Counted from the stretch's first letter, positions 33,797 to 42,683 are shown. The stretch is DNA of 48,480 bases from Verrucomicrobiota bacterium (GCA_016222805.1 JACRQG010000035.1:1-48480), one strand, 5' to 3'. A program made the numbers and translations. Notes: generated by a model from the letters alone, not told the origin.

Positions 33797-36574
33797 TTAG
33801 TTGTTGGGGGTTAGACGGACGGAAGGGGATCGGCTTTCGCCCGGCCAGGGGCGGAGGGGCCGATAGCCAGCGGCTTCGAGGCGGGCGAGCAGGGGCCGCG
33901 CGTCGTCGCTGCGGTTCAAGAGGAGGAGCGCGCGCACTGCGGGGTCGACCAGTCGCCAGTCCCTGGCTTCGGGCAGGCGGCCGGCGACAAAGTCCAGGGC
34001 GCCCTGCCACGATGCGGCCGCTTCCCGGTCCTTGCCCGCGGCCTGCGCGACGACCCCGGCGGTGACGCGGGCGTATACCCACTCGGTGAGATTGCGACGG
34101 TCACCCGTGGTGACCTTGCCGAAGCGCGTGGCGAGGTCCAAGGCCCGCAGGGCGGCGTCGGCAGCGCCTTCCTCGCCGGTTGCAAGACGCAGTTCCGCTT
34201 CCAGGCGCCACGCCAGCGCCAGGCGCGCGGCGACGGTTTGGTCCGTCGGTTCCTCCGCCAGGAGTTTCTCGAGTTGCGGCCGTACATCGCGCAGCAGTCG
34301 TGCCGCGCCGGTGTGATTACCGGCGGCGAGATCCAAGAGGAGAATCTTGAGGCGGAGGTAATGGGTGCTGAGTTGCCAGCGACGATGGGCCGGATCGTGC
34401 CGGACGAGCGCATCCATCACGGTCAGCGCCCGCTCGAGGCAGGCGCGCGCCTCCGCGGGGCGGGCGGTGATGGCCAACACGTCGGCCTGCCAGCCCAGGC
34501 TGTCGGAGAGGCGCGGGCGCCAGCGCGTGCTGTCGGGTTCCAAACGCAGCAGCGCTTCGAGACGGGAGGTCTGGTCACGGTACCAGACCAGCGCGGCTCC
34601 GAGGTCACCCTGGCGCTCCGCCGCCGTGCCGAGGAAGGAACTGATGTCCGCCATCCGAAAGTCGAGATCGCGTTCGTTGGGGTAGCTCACCCGCAGGGCC
34701 TCCACCATCTCCCGCTCCGATTCGAACAGCCCCTGCGCCCGGTCGAAACGGCCCTGTTCCAGTTCCAGCACGCCGAAGTTGTGCCACCCGGCGATAAACT
34801 CGCGCCTCCACCGGTAGTTGGCCGGGTCCATCTTCTGCAGGACGGCCGATTGTTCCCGGTAGCGACCCCATGCTCCATTGGCCTGATCCAGTTCGCCGCG
34901 CCGCATGTGGACCGCGCCGACCCAGTACTCGATTTGCGCCCGTTCAAACAAAACCTCCCCATCCGTCGGCCGACGGAGGAAGAGGACTGCGGCCCGACCC
35001 TGCGCGGCCACGAGCGATTGCATCGCGGGGTCGTAGCGCGCCTTGTCGAAGTGGACCTCGGCGATCTGGCGCAGGGTCGTCGCCTGCTGCCGCAGGGCGG
35101 TGTCGTCGAGTTCGCGGGGTTCGAGCGAGGCGAAGTAGGCGGTGGCCTTGTCCCCGACCTTCTCGAGCAGGTCGAGCTTGCCGACCTTCTGCACGTCCTT
35201 GCGGAGGTCCCCGAGCATGAAATCGAGGAGTCCTTCCGCCCGCCTCCGGGCTTGCACGGCCCGGTTTCGCTCCGCCGCGGCGACCTGCTCGGCTTCGGTC
35301 GCCCGCACCGCTTGCCAGGTGGCCGCCACGAGGCCGGCCACCAGCGCCAGCGTCACGGCGGCGGCCGCCGCGACGCCGAAACGATGGCGGCGCGTGAACT
35401 TGGCGATCCGATAAGCCGTGCTCGGCGGCCGGGCCAGGACCGGTTCGTGATGGAGATGGCGCGTGAGATCGGCGGCGAAGGAGGTGGCGGTTTCGTAGCG
35501 CCGCATGCGGTTCTTCTCCATCGCCTTCATCACAATCCAGTCGAGATCGCCGCGGAGCTGGATCGAGAGCTGGTGCGGGACTGTGCCGCGCTGCCGGGCG
35601 ATGGTCTGGCGCTCGGCGTCGGCCAGGGTGCGCACGCGCACCGAGGGACGGGGCGGCTCGGACTCGCGAATCAGCCGCCGGATGTGCTCGATCGCGGCGT
35701 TGGCGAGCGTCTTCGGGTCGAAGGGCGGCCGGCCGGTCAGCAGTTCGTAGAGCAGCACGCCGAGCGAGTAGATGTCGCTCCGGGTATCGACATCCAGGGC
35801 GTTGAAGTCGGCCTGTTCCGGGCTCATGTAGACCGGTGTGCCGATGAACTGATCGAAGGCGGTGAAGAGGGTCTGGTCCGTCAGCCGGCCCTGGGTGGCC
35901 TTGGCGATGCCGAAGTCGATCACCACGGGCACGGCCTGGTCGTCGTGCAGGGTGACCAGGACATTGGAGGGCTTGAGATCGCGGTGGATGATCCCCTTCT
36001 GGTGCGCGTGCTGCACGGCGTGGCACACCTGGATAAAGAGCTGCAGGCGTTCCGCCGCGGACAGGCTCTTTTCATCGCAGAACTTCGTGATCGGAATCCC
36101 ACGCACCAGCTCCATCACGAAGTACGGCCGGCCCGCGGCGGTGCTGCCGGCGTCGTAGACCTTGGCGATGTTGGGATGGTCCATCATCGCCAGCGCCTGC
36201 CGCTCGGCCTCGAACCGGGCGACGACGGCCTTGGTGTCCATCCCGAGCTTGATCACCTTCAGCGCCACCCGCCGCCGGACGGGTTCCTCCTGCTCGGCCA
36301 TCCACACCACGCCGCAGCCGCCCTCGCCGATCTTCTGCAGCAGTTTGTAGTGGCCGAGGCGCTCGCCCGGACTCTCCTCGCTCGGGGGGACGGGTCGCGT
36401 GGGGATGGCCAGGAGGTCGTCGTTGTCCTCGTGCGCGGAGAGCAGCGCCAGCACCCGCGAAAATAGCGCGAGATCCTCGCCGCAGGCCCGGGCTAGGAAG
36501 GCAACCCGCTCGGAGGGTGGCAGCGCCAGTGCGTCCGAAAACAGCCCTTCCTCGCCGGGAGAGGAGTGGTTCAT
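33797..36574 (-). CDS. Transmembrane Ser/Thr protein kinase with C-terminal helical repeats
   Basis: 925 residues from ATG 36574 (MNHSSPGEEGLF); an in-frame upstream extension runs through intergenic palindromes and is rejected. The N-terminal 70 residues resemble the leader of Planctomycete/Verrucomicrobia kinases. The Hanks-type kinase domain spans about 76-375: glycine loop GEGGCGVV (83-90), Lys106 in VALKVIK, catalytic Asp199 in HRDLKPSN, DFG at 220-222 and SPEQ at 251-254, so it should be active. A transmembrane helix lies at about 399-420, followed by about 500 residues of TPR-like helical repeats predicted outside the cytoplasm. It lies 591 bp downstream of an ECF sigma gene on the same strand, and the sigma/kinase pairing is a recognised type. 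Confidence 0.93.
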   Translation of the reverse strand: MNHSSPGEEGLFSDALALPPSERVAFLARACGEDLALFSRVLALLSAHEDNDDLLAIPTRPVPPSEESPGERLGHYKLLQKIGEGGCGVVWMAEQEEPVRRRVALKVIKLGMDTKAVVARFEAERQALAMMDHPNIAKVYDAGSTAAGRPYFVMELVRGIPITKFCDEKSLSAAERLQLFIQVCHAVQHAHQKGIIHRDLKPSNVLVTLHDDQAVPVVIDFGIAKATQGRLTDQTLFTAFDQFIGTPVYMSPEQADFNALDVDTRSDIYSLGVLLYELLTGRPPFDPKTLANAAIEHIRRLIRESEPPRPSVRVRTLADAERQTIARQRGTVPHQLSIQLRGDLDWIVMKAMEKNRMRRYETATSFAADLTRHLHHEPVLARPPSTAYRIAKFTRRHRFGVAAAAAVTLALVAGLVAATWQAVRATEAEQVAAAERNRAVQARRRAEGLLDFMLGDLRKDVQKVGKLDLLEKVGDKATAYFASLEPRELDDTALRQQATTLRQIAEVHFDKARYDPAMQSLVAAQGRAAVLFLRRPTDGEVLFERAQIEYWVGAVHMRRGELDQANGAWGRYREQSAVLQKMDPANYRWRREFIAGWHNFGVLELEQGRFDRAQGLFESEREMVEALRVSYPNERDLDFRMADISSFLGTAAERQGDLGAALVWYRDQTSRLEALLRLEPDSTRWRPRLSDSLGWQADVLAITARPAEARACLERALTVMDALVRHDPAHRRWQLSTHYLRLKILLLDLAAGNHTGAARLLRDVRPQLEKLLAEEPTDQTVAARLALAWRLEAELRLATGEEGAADAALRALDLATRFGKVTTGDRRNLTEWVYARVTAGVVAQAAGKDREAAASWQGALDFVAGRLPEARDWRLVDPAVRALLLLNRSDDARPLLARLEAAGYRPLRPWPGESRSPSVRLTPNN

Positions 36575-37165
36575 GGGCAGGCAGGGGTGGTGGTGAGGAG
36601 ACGATTGCCGTAGTGCAGGCAAAGGCCCACGCCGACGGCTCCCCGACGGTGCAGTTCCGCTACTGACCGGCGGTGCCCGGCCTCGGTGAGGCCGGCTTGA
36701 AGCCTGACGCCCTCGAAGGCCACTTGCGCGGGGTGCCACCACCAGGGAACCCGGGTCCGACTGGGGGAGGTCCGGAAAGCGGCCCGGCCAGGGCAACCTC
36801 TGCCGCGAGAGGGGGCGGATACGCTGGATTTCATGGCTGGCGCCGAGGACCGGGGGGCGTTGGGGCGGTGTGACCTCCCAAGACAGCAGGAGGCCATTCC
36901 TCAGTGCGCAAAAACCCGGCCCGGAATGATCATTGGGCGGCAACTTTTCTTTCGACGACCACCCGTCTGTGGTCGAGCGAACAAGGGGTCTGGCTGGGTT
37001 GGATAGCCAGGACGGAAGACTCGGATCACCCCCGGGGCGAGGGGCCCCCGTGGCGGGCGCTTCGATCGGACGAATTCCGTCGCGGTTCCGCCGGTGCGGA
37101 GCGAGGACTCTGATCCCCAGCGGGGAAAGTGTCTGGAGGACGGTCGAGTTCCTGGCGGTGCCGCG
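36575..37165. other. 591-bp intergenic region between sigma and kinase genes
   Basis: No convincing gene. It contains a REP-like palindrome at 36675-36696 (listed separately) and a perfect 10-bp palindrome AATGATCATT at 36925-36934 in a short less GC-rich patch, which may belong to the kinase promoter. A minus-strand reading frame of about 108 codons running into the kinase gene is rich in Arg, Ser and Pro, includes the palindrome and has no family resemblance, so I do not call it. The remainder shows nothing I can identify. Confidence 0.5.
36675..36696 (+). repeat. REP-like palindrome, family B (loop CGGTGAG type)
   Basis: Arms GGCCTC and GAGGCC surround GGT, extended by outer CCGG/CCGGC bases. 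Related copies with the same central CGGTGAG are at 42639-42659 (opposite orientation) and 47816-47836. All are intergenic. The three share their core and the GCCGG outer arms but not flanking DNA. Confidence 0.55.
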
Positions 37166-37732
37166 TTATTTCCCGCACTCGCGAAGTTCCACGCTCAACC
37201 AGGCGCGGGCGTAGGCCCACCAGCGCTGGGCGGTGGGCGGGGAAATCTCGAGCGCGGCGGCGACCTCCGGCAGGGTGAGGCCGGCGAAGTACCGGAGCTT
37301 CACGAGCTCCGCCTTGCGCGGGTCCACCAGGGCCAGTTTCTCCAGCGCTTCGTTGACAGCCAGCACGTGCGTTTCGTCGGCGGCGGCCGCGACCGCGACG
37401 TCGTCGATGGGGAGATGCTCCGCCCGGCCGCCGCGACGCTGGGCGAGCCGCCGGCGCGCCCGGTCGATCAGGATGCGCCGCATCGCCTCGGCGGCGGCGG
37501 CGAAAAAATGCGCTCGGTTCTTCCAGGCGGGCTGACGGTCACCGCCAAGACGGAGCCAGGCTTCGTGGACGAGGGCGGTGGGCTGGAGGGTGTGCTCCGC
37601 GGATTCCTGCGCCATCCGGGCGGCGGCGAGTTGCCGCAGTTCACCATAGACCAGCGGCAACAGTGCGTCGGCGGCCTGCGTGTCACCCTGCTCGAGCCGG
37701 CCGAGGAGAAGGGGGAGATCGGGGGTGCTCAT
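37166..37732 (-). CDS. ECF-type sigma factor, ECF43-like, with kinase partner
   Basis: 188 residues from ATG 37732; a much longer in-frame extension upstream is Arg/Pro-rich and non-coding in appearance. Region 2 is unusual: where ECF sigmas have an acidic DAxDLxQE, this one reads TLQPTALVHEAWLRLGG, with Thr52 in the middle. This matches sigma factors of the ECF43 type (EcfP of Vibrio parahaemolyticus), in which a partner kinase (PknT) phosphorylates a threonine to supply the missing negative charge. Region 4 is seen in KAELVKLRYFAGLTLPEVAAALEISPPTAQRWWAYARAWL. The Hanks-type kinase gene follows 591 bp downstream on the same strand, consistent with such a pair. Confidence 0.9.
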   Translation of the reverse strand: MSTPDLPLLLGRLEQGDTQAADALLPLVYGELRQLAAARMAQESAEHTLQPTALVHEAWLRLGGDRQPAWKNRAHFFAAAAEAMRRILIDRARRRLAQRRGGRAEHLPIDDVAVAAAADETHVLAVNEALEKLALVDPRKAELVKLRYFAGLTLPEVAAALEISPPTAQRWWAYARAWLSVELRECGK

Positions 37733-38293
37733 GGCGGAAGGTTGCGACCGGGGCGGCCGGGGTGCGGACGATGCGAAGCCCCTGGTTGGCCGTAAGTGTA
37801 CGGAGGATACGGAAGTCCGTTTGCTGGTCCTGGCCCAAACGGGCACGGAACGACGGCCAGAGGCGCGGGGATTTCCATCGGCGAGGGGGCGGGGCGCGGG
37901 ATCTTCTGTCGCACCGAGGGCGCCGACGCGAGGCGGAAATCTCCCGCGGAGGTCTGGCCGGCGCCCCGCGACGTCGTTGCGTTCGCACCGGCCGGCGAGC
38001 AATCCCCCGGGGACACGGTCGGCCTTTTCACCCTTCAGGCCTAGCCTGAACCGGCCGTGGGTGCGGCGATCGCGGGAAAGCAGTCGCCGGTTACGATTCG
38101 GCGCGGGGCACCCCATTGACCCCGGCGGCCAGGTTGCCGTAAGGGGAGCGCGGGCGCCCTGTCTTGGCCCGAGGGGTTCGCGGCGCGGCTCTGGGATGCA
38201 ACGAACGCCAGCACGCGGCCGGCCGGGGCTGTCCGCGCGGAGGCCGCCTTTGACCAGGAGATTGACTGGACCCGCCGGGGTCGCCGCCCCCGG
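37733..38293. other. 561-bp intergenic region upstream of ECF43-like sigma
   Basis: No gene is supported. Between 37790 and 37819, about 58-90 bp before the sigma start, lie CCGTA-AGTG-TACGG, a direct repeat TACGGA at 37799 and 37808, and CGGA-AG-TCCG. These are compact symmetric sites that could be an operator. A perfect 7-bp inverted repeat TTCAGGC-CTA-GCCTGAA lies at 38034-38050. The distal end carries REP-like element A at 38275-38297, which contains the stop codon of the neighbouring isomerase gene. Otherwise I see nothing in it. Confidence 0.5.
37790..37819. promoter_or_regulatory. Candidate operator cluster upstream of ECF43-like sigma
   Basis: Inverted repeat CCGTA/TACGG with a 4-nt spacer (37790-37803), direct repeats TACGGA at 37799-37804 and 37808-37813 (9 bp apart), and inverted repeat CGGA/TCCG (37810-37819). 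The near one-turn spacing suggests a protein-binding site or the sigma promoter region. This is inferred from sequence symmetry only. Confidence 0.3.
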
Positions 38294-38297
38294 CTAC
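38275..38297 (-). repeat. REP-like palindrome, family A, overlapping isomerase stop codon
   Basis: Minus-strand core GCCGGGGGCGGCGACCCCGG, preceded by GTA, identical over 23 bp to the copy at 42584-42606 and one base different from that at 47865-47887. It forms a hairpin with arms CCGGGG/CCCCGG. The TAG stop of the isomerase gene (38294-38296) is the TAG inside the repeat's GTAGCC end. Confidence 0.6.
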
Positions 38298-39199
38298 ACC
38301 TCGCAGATCTTCATCATCTTCTCCAGCGTCGGCAGGGCGGGGGCGTTCTTCGAGGGCGAGTACTCGTGCGAGAAATACCCCTGGTAGCCGAGTTCGGCGA
38401 TGGCCTTGCAGATCGGTGGGTAGTAGATCTCCTGGCTCTCGTCGAATTCGTTGCGGCCGGGATTTCCCGCCGTGTGGAAGTGGCCGATCCAGGCGATGTT
38501 CTCGCGAATCGTGCGGATGATGTCCCCCTCCATGATCTGCATGTGATAGATATCGTAGAGCAGCTTCACGCGCGGCGAGTTGACCCGCTTGCACATTTCC
38601 ACCCCCCACGCCGTCTTGTCGCACATGTAGCCGGGGTGGTTCACCTTGCTGTTCAGCAGCTCCATGCAGAGGGTGACGCCGAGGTCTTCCGCCTGCGCCT
38701 TCACCCGGTTGAGGAACGCGACGCAGGTGTCCATCCCCTGCGCGTCGGAGATCCCGGCGCGATCGCCGGCGAGCACGATGACGTTCGGGGCCTTGACGCT
38801 GGCGGCGTCCTTCAGGGCCTGGCGCATCTTGGGCTCGATCTCGGCGTGGTACTTGGGGTCGTTGATGCCCGTCTTGATGCCGCTGCCGCCGGGCAGCATC
38901 GTCGGGATCAGTCCGTACTTCTTGAGGGACGGGAAGTACTCCGGTCCCACGAGATCGATGCCCCAGGCCCCGACCTTGGCGGCTTCGCGGCACATCTGGT
39001 CATTGTCGAGCTTCACTCCGCGAAACACGCCGCGGCAGACCCCTTGCTTCAAGCGACCGGGGCGCTTCGGAAAGGTCTCAGCCGCGGTGTCGGCAGATCG
39101 GGCGGAAGGAACTCCGGAGAGGAGCGTGGCGGCGCCGGCGGCGCCGACGGACGCGAGGAAGCTGCGACGGGAGACTGGGGAGGTTGGATGGGAGTGCAT
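38294..39199 (-). CDS. Tat-exported sugar isomerase-like TIM-barrel protein (hydroxypyruvate isomerase-like)
   Basis: 301 residues from ATG 39199, placing the twin-arginine signal SRRSFLASVGAAGAATLL at 10-27. The barrel follows: KQGVCRGVFRGVKLDND, VGAWGIDLVGPEYFPSL, APNVIVLAGDRAG, VTLCMELLNSKVNHPGYMCD, VKLLYDIYHMQIMEGD, IGHFHTAGNPGRNE and YQGYFSHEYSP. The Glu, Asp, His and Glu residues match the metal-binding set of the xylose isomerase-like superfamily, and the whole is closest to hydroxypyruvate isomerase. An exported isomerase is typical of this phylum and suggests epimerisation of keto-sugars in the periplasm. The gene diverges from the TonB receptor at 39477, and its TAG stop lies inside a repeat. 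Confidence 0.9.
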   Translation of the reverse strand: MHSHPTSPVSRRSFLASVGAAGAATLLSGVPSARSADTAAETFPKRPGRLKQGVCRGVFRGVKLDNDQMCREAAKVGAWGIDLVGPEYFPSLKKYGLIPTMLPGGSGIKTGINDPKYHAEIEPKMRQALKDAASVKAPNVIVLAGDRAGISDAQGMDTCVAFLNRVKAQAEDLGVTLCMELLNSKVNHPGYMCDKTAWGVEMCKRVNSPRVKLLYDIYHMQIMEGDIIRTIRENIAWIGHFHTAGNPGRNEFDESQEIYYPPICKAIAELGYQGYFSHEYSPSKNAPALPTLEKMMKICEV

Positions 39200-39476
39200 A
39201 TCGGAGGGAAGGGTGCGACCGGGCCGGTGCGCGCGGCGAGGTTGCCGTGTTGAAGCGGAGTGCCCGCCGGAAGAACCCGGCGCGACGGCCATCCTAGGGT
39301 GTAGGCGCCGCCGAAGCTGGGCGGAAATTGCCGAAGGCGCTGCACCGTTTGGCGGTGGGATGCGTCAGGCGGCACGGCCCGGGCCGGCGGGTCGTGCGCA
39401 GGATTGCCGGCAAAGATTCTCTCCCGTTGATTCGGTCGTTCCACCGCCCCCGGCCGCGCCCGCGGCCAACCTCTCC

Positions 39477-42386
39477 ATGAAACCCCCTCCAGTTCCTTCC
39501 CTGGTGATTCGTCTTCCCGGTCGCGGTTGTGTCGTGGCCATCGCGTTGGCCGGTCTGGCGGCACTTCTGCGGGCCCAGACCGTGGCGCCGGTTCGGCCCC
39601 CGGCGGCGACAGAGCCAGTGGTGGAATTGTCGCCTTTCGAAGTGCGGGCCGAAGACGACACCGGTTACCAGGCGGCCAACACGACCTCCGGCAGCCGGCT
39701 CGCGACGCGGTTGAAGGACACGGCGGCGGCGATCTCGCCGTTCACGCCGGAGTTCCTGTCGGACATCGCCGCGACCAACGTCAACGAGATGCTGAACTAC
39801 GCCACCAACGCCGAGCTCAACGCCGGCGACGCCGAAGGCGCCGGCTTCGGCAATCCCCGCGACTTCAATTCCGCCGGCGGCGAGCCGTTCCGGATCCGGG
39901 GCATTCCCGGTGGGGTTTCGACCGACTACGTGGAGAACGCGGCGCCACAGGACCTCTACAATGTCGAGCGTGCCGAGGTGGCCAGCGGGGCCAACTCCAT
40001 CCTCTTCGGTTCCGGCGACGCGGGTGGGCTGGTGTCGCTCGCGACCAAGAAGGCGGGTGTGCAGCGCACGCGGTACCAGGGGCAGTTCCAGTTCGGCCTG
40101 TGGGACTACCAGCGCTACACGGCGGACCTGAATCAGGTGATCGTGCCCCGGGTGCTGGCCCTCCGCCTCAACGGCGCGACGGTCAATGCCAAGGGCTGGC
40201 GGCGGTATGACTTCACCGACAGCAACCGCTACCATGCGGCCGTCACGTACCGGCCGTGGGCGCGCACGACGATCAACGCCTCGTGGGAGGACGGCCTGCA
40301 GGAAAACAGCCTTGGCCTGAAATGGAACGGCAGCGATCAGGTCACACGCTGGACCGCCGCGGGGCGGGTGGTCACCGACGGGGCGGCCAACGCCACCGCC
40401 GGCACCGCCAGCCTCGGCGCGAACCAGCGCTTCACCTTCTTCCCGCAGGACGGTGCGGTGTACAACCTCCGCAACAAGCTGCGCACGACGACGGCGCCGC
40501 AGCCGGCCGACACCCTCGCCTCGCCCGCGCTCTTCAGCTACGACGTCAACTGGTCGGGGCCGGAGACCAAGCTCTGGCGGGACTTCCAGAACTACCAAGT
40601 CTCGGTCGAGCAGAAGCTCACGGACACGCTGGTCGTCCAGGGCATCTACTTCCGCAACCAGACGCTCAGTCGCGCCCGTTCGTTCGTCTACAACGGGCAG
40701 ACGATGGACCTGCTGGGCGATCCGAACTTCACGCTGCCGGCCCAGAGTGGCACCGGGACTTTGCCCAACGCCCGCGCCGGGCAGCTCTACCTGGAGTCCA
40801 ACCAGAACGGAGACTCGACCGACACCGACAACGAGATCAAGCGCGTGATGGCCGCCTACGAGCTGAAGCTCGGGCGCTGGTGGGGCGGCCACCGGCTGGC
40901 GGGGATGTGGGAAAACGCCCGGCAGCAGCGGAACACGGAGTCGCACCGGGAGATCCTGGTGGACCAGTTCAACCGCCCCGTGGCGAACGCCACGCCGGAG
41001 AATGCGCAGAATCTCGTCTGGCGGCGCACCTACCTGCGCGAAGGGGAGTTCTCCACCTACGCCCTCCACGGCCTCTATGCGCCGCTGGCGCCGTTCGCCT
41101 ATACAGGCGGACTTACGCTGGGCCCGCGCCAAATCACGACGGGCGAACTGCGATCGCACAAGGAGGTCGATGCGCTGATGCTGGCGGCCCAGAGCACGTG
41201 GCTGGCGGGACGGTTGGCGACCACGCTCGGCTACCGGCGCGACTCGATCGAGTATCTCGACACCACCTCCGGCCGGGTGCTGGCGGGAGATCCGCGGATC
41301 GCGGCGGGCGAAAAGCTGCTGAACGAGGTGGCCGCGCTTCCCGGGTTCAATCGCAACACGGTGAAAGCCGAGACCCTGACCGCCGGCGGCGTGCTGCACC
41401 TGCACCCGCGTCTTTCCCTGCTCTACAACCAGTCGACGAATCACGGGGCGCCGCGGTTCGATCGGCGCATCCTGCCCGACGGCCGCATCCCGGGCACCCC
41501 GGAAGGCGAGAACCACGAGTACGGCGTGATGATCGACTTGCTGGGCGACGACCGGTTTTTCGCACGGGTGAATGCCTTCCGCACCGCGCAGGTCGGCGAT
41601 GCTGCGGTTTCACCGAGCGGCGCGGTGACCAACGCCATGGCCCTTGGCCGGCAACAGACCCTGGCGATCCTGCAGGCCCTGCTCTCGGCCGGGCGGATCA
41701 ACCAGTCATTCTATGATTCGCAGGCCTTCAACTGGAACGCCGCGATCATCGACACGGTGACTTCGGGCTACGAACTCGAGCTCATCGCCAATCCGACGAA
41801 ACGCTGGACGGTGCGGGCCAACTATTCGCGGTCCAGCCGCGACCGGGAGAACTTCTTCGCCGAGGGCCGGGCGTACTTCGCCCAGCGCTTCCCCGAGTGG
41901 CGCAACCTTGCCGGGACTGACGCGACGCTGCGCAACACCGTCGAGACCAACATCGCGTCGATCGAATCGGAAATTTCCGATCGCTCGGCGGCGCAGGAGC
42001 AAGGCTTCGGCTCGATTCCACACAAGGCGACGATCACCAGCCGGTATCGCTTCACGGAGGGACGGCTGGCCGGGGCCTTCGCCGGCGGGGCCGTGCGGTA
42101 TCAATCGAAGGTCTACGCCCAGCAGGACACGCGGGCGCCGAGCGCGGGCGGCACCGGCCGCGAGTACTGGGCAAACGAGAGCATCTACGCCGATGCGTTC
42201 CTCGGCTGGCGCTTCCGGCTGCCGTGGAATCCGCGACTGCACGCCACCTGGCAGCTCAACGTGCGCAATCTCACCAACTCCTACCTCGTGACCACGGCGC
42301 GCTGGAACAGCGATTTCAGCGGGGCCCGCCGGATCTACCTGCGGGAGCCGCGCTCCTGGCGCATGACCGGCACGGTGGAGTTCTAG
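39477..42386 (+). CDS. TonB-dependent outer-membrane receptor (969 aa)
   Basis: Start ATG 39477 begins a signal peptide (hydrophobic core about 18-33); a long in-frame extension upstream lies antisense to the isomerase gene and is not used. VVELSPF at 48-54 is followed by the plug (AISPFTPEFLSDIAATNVNEML, EPFRIRGIPGG, NVERAEVASGANSILFGSGDAGGLVSLATKKA). The barrel ends in a terminal phenylalanine (WRMTGTVEF). There is no STN domain or SusD-like partner nearby. It shares the N-terminal design with the receptor at 8290 but the rest is divergent, so it takes up a different ligand. It diverges from the Tat isomerase across 277 bp with no recognised promoter. Confidence 0.92.
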   Translation: MKPPPVPSLVIRLPGRGCVVAIALAGLAALLRAQTVAPVRPPAATEPVVELSPFEVRAEDDTGYQAANTTSGSRLATRLKDTAAAISPFTPEFLSDIAATNVNEMLNYATNAELNAGDAEGAGFGNPRDFNSAGGEPFRIRGIPGGVSTDYVENAAPQDLYNVERAEVASGANSILFGSGDAGGLVSLATKKAGVQRTRYQGQFQFGLWDYQRYTADLNQVIVPRVLALRLNGATVNAKGWRRYDFTDSNRYHAAVTYRPWARTTINASWEDGLQENSLGLKWNGSDQVTRWTAAGRVVTDGAANATAGTASLGANQRFTFFPQDGAVYNLRNKLRTTTAPQPADTLASPALFSYDVNWSGPETKLWRDFQNYQVSVEQKLTDTLVVQGIYFRNQTLSRARSFVYNGQTMDLLGDPNFTLPAQSGTGTLPNARAGQLYLESNQNGDSTDTDNEIKRVMAAYELKLGRWWGGHRLAGMWENARQQRNTESHREILVDQFNRPVANATPENAQNLVWRRTYLREGEFSTYALHGLYAPLAPFAYTGGLTLGPRQITTGELRSHKEVDALMLAAQSTWLAGRLATTLGYRRDSIEYLDTTSGRVLAGDPRIAAGEKLLNEVAALPGFNRNTVKAETLTAGGVLHLHPRLSLLYNQSTNHGAPRFDRRILPDGRIPGTPEGENHEYGVMIDLLGDDRFFARVNAFRTAQVGDAAVSPSGAVTNAMALGRQQTLAILQALLSAGRINQSFYDSQAFNWNAAIIDTVTSGYELELIANPTKRWTVRANYSRSSRDRENFFAEGRAYFAQRFPEWRNLAGTDATLRNTVETNIASIESEISDRSAAQEQGFGSIPHKATITSRYRFTEGRLAGAFAGGAVRYQSKVYAQQDTRAPSAGGTGREYWANESIYADAFLGWRFRLPWNPRLHATWQLNVRNLTNSYLVTTARWNSDFSGARRIYLREPRSWRMTGTVEF

Positions 42387-42511
42387 CCTGCCAGCCTCAC
42401 CGCTTGGACGGGTAGGGCAGGCACGCGGCGGAGCGGCTTGGTCGTGATGCATGCGCCGGAGAAAGGCGCCTGGGCGGTATCCAGGTGGGGATTCCTTTGC
42501 CAGGATTCTGT

Positions 42512-42537
42512 GGGCGGGACGACCTCGTCCCGCGCCC
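42512..42537. repeat. Palindrome, family C, between convergent genes
   Basis: Arms CGGGACGA (42515-42522) and TCGTCCCG (42525-42532) are perfect around CC, with outer GGG/CCC adding three pairs around a single bulged GC. It sits between the receptor stop (42386) and the PEP carboxykinase-like stop (42684), so it may also terminate transcription. Confidence 0.5.
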
Positions 42538-42583
42538 TGCGGTTCGAGCCGGCCGCGCGCGGAAAAGAATCGTCGCCGCGGTT

Positions 42584-42606
42584 GTAGCCGGGGGCGGCGA
42601 CCCCGG
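42584..42606 (+). repeat. REP-like palindrome, family A
   Basis: GTA plus GCCGGGGGCGGCGACCCCGG without the overlap base, identical over 23 bp to the minus-strand copy at 38275-38297. Arms CCGGGG and CCCCGG enclose a 7-nt loop. It lies between the family C and family B elements in a 297-bp convergent intergenic region. Confidence 0.6.
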
Positions 42607-42638
42607 TGAAGGGGGACGCGGCGGAAAATACGGGAACC

Positions 42639-42659
42639 GCCGGGCTCACCGAGCCCGGC
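42639..42659 (-). repeat. REP-like palindrome, family B; possible terminator of the downstream minus-strand gene
   Basis: Perfect 9-bp arms GCCGGGCTC and GAGCCCGGC around ACC. On the minus strand it starts 24 bp after the stop of the 1155-residue gene and is followed by GGTTCCCGTATTTT, so it could act as a terminator. The same core CGGTGAG is found in the elements at 36675 and 47816. Confidence 0.5.
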
Positions 42660-42683
42660 AACACCCGGCGGCCGGTTGGTTCT

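Noticed and set aside
34238-36466. 742-codon plus-strand frame across the kinase gene
   Set aside because: Antisense to complete Hanks kinase motifs; no domain of its own.
36571-36897. 108-codon minus-strand frame running into the kinase start
   Set aside because: Consists mostly of intergenic repeat sequence, Ser/Arg/Pro-rich and without a family; the kinase has a better start at 36574.
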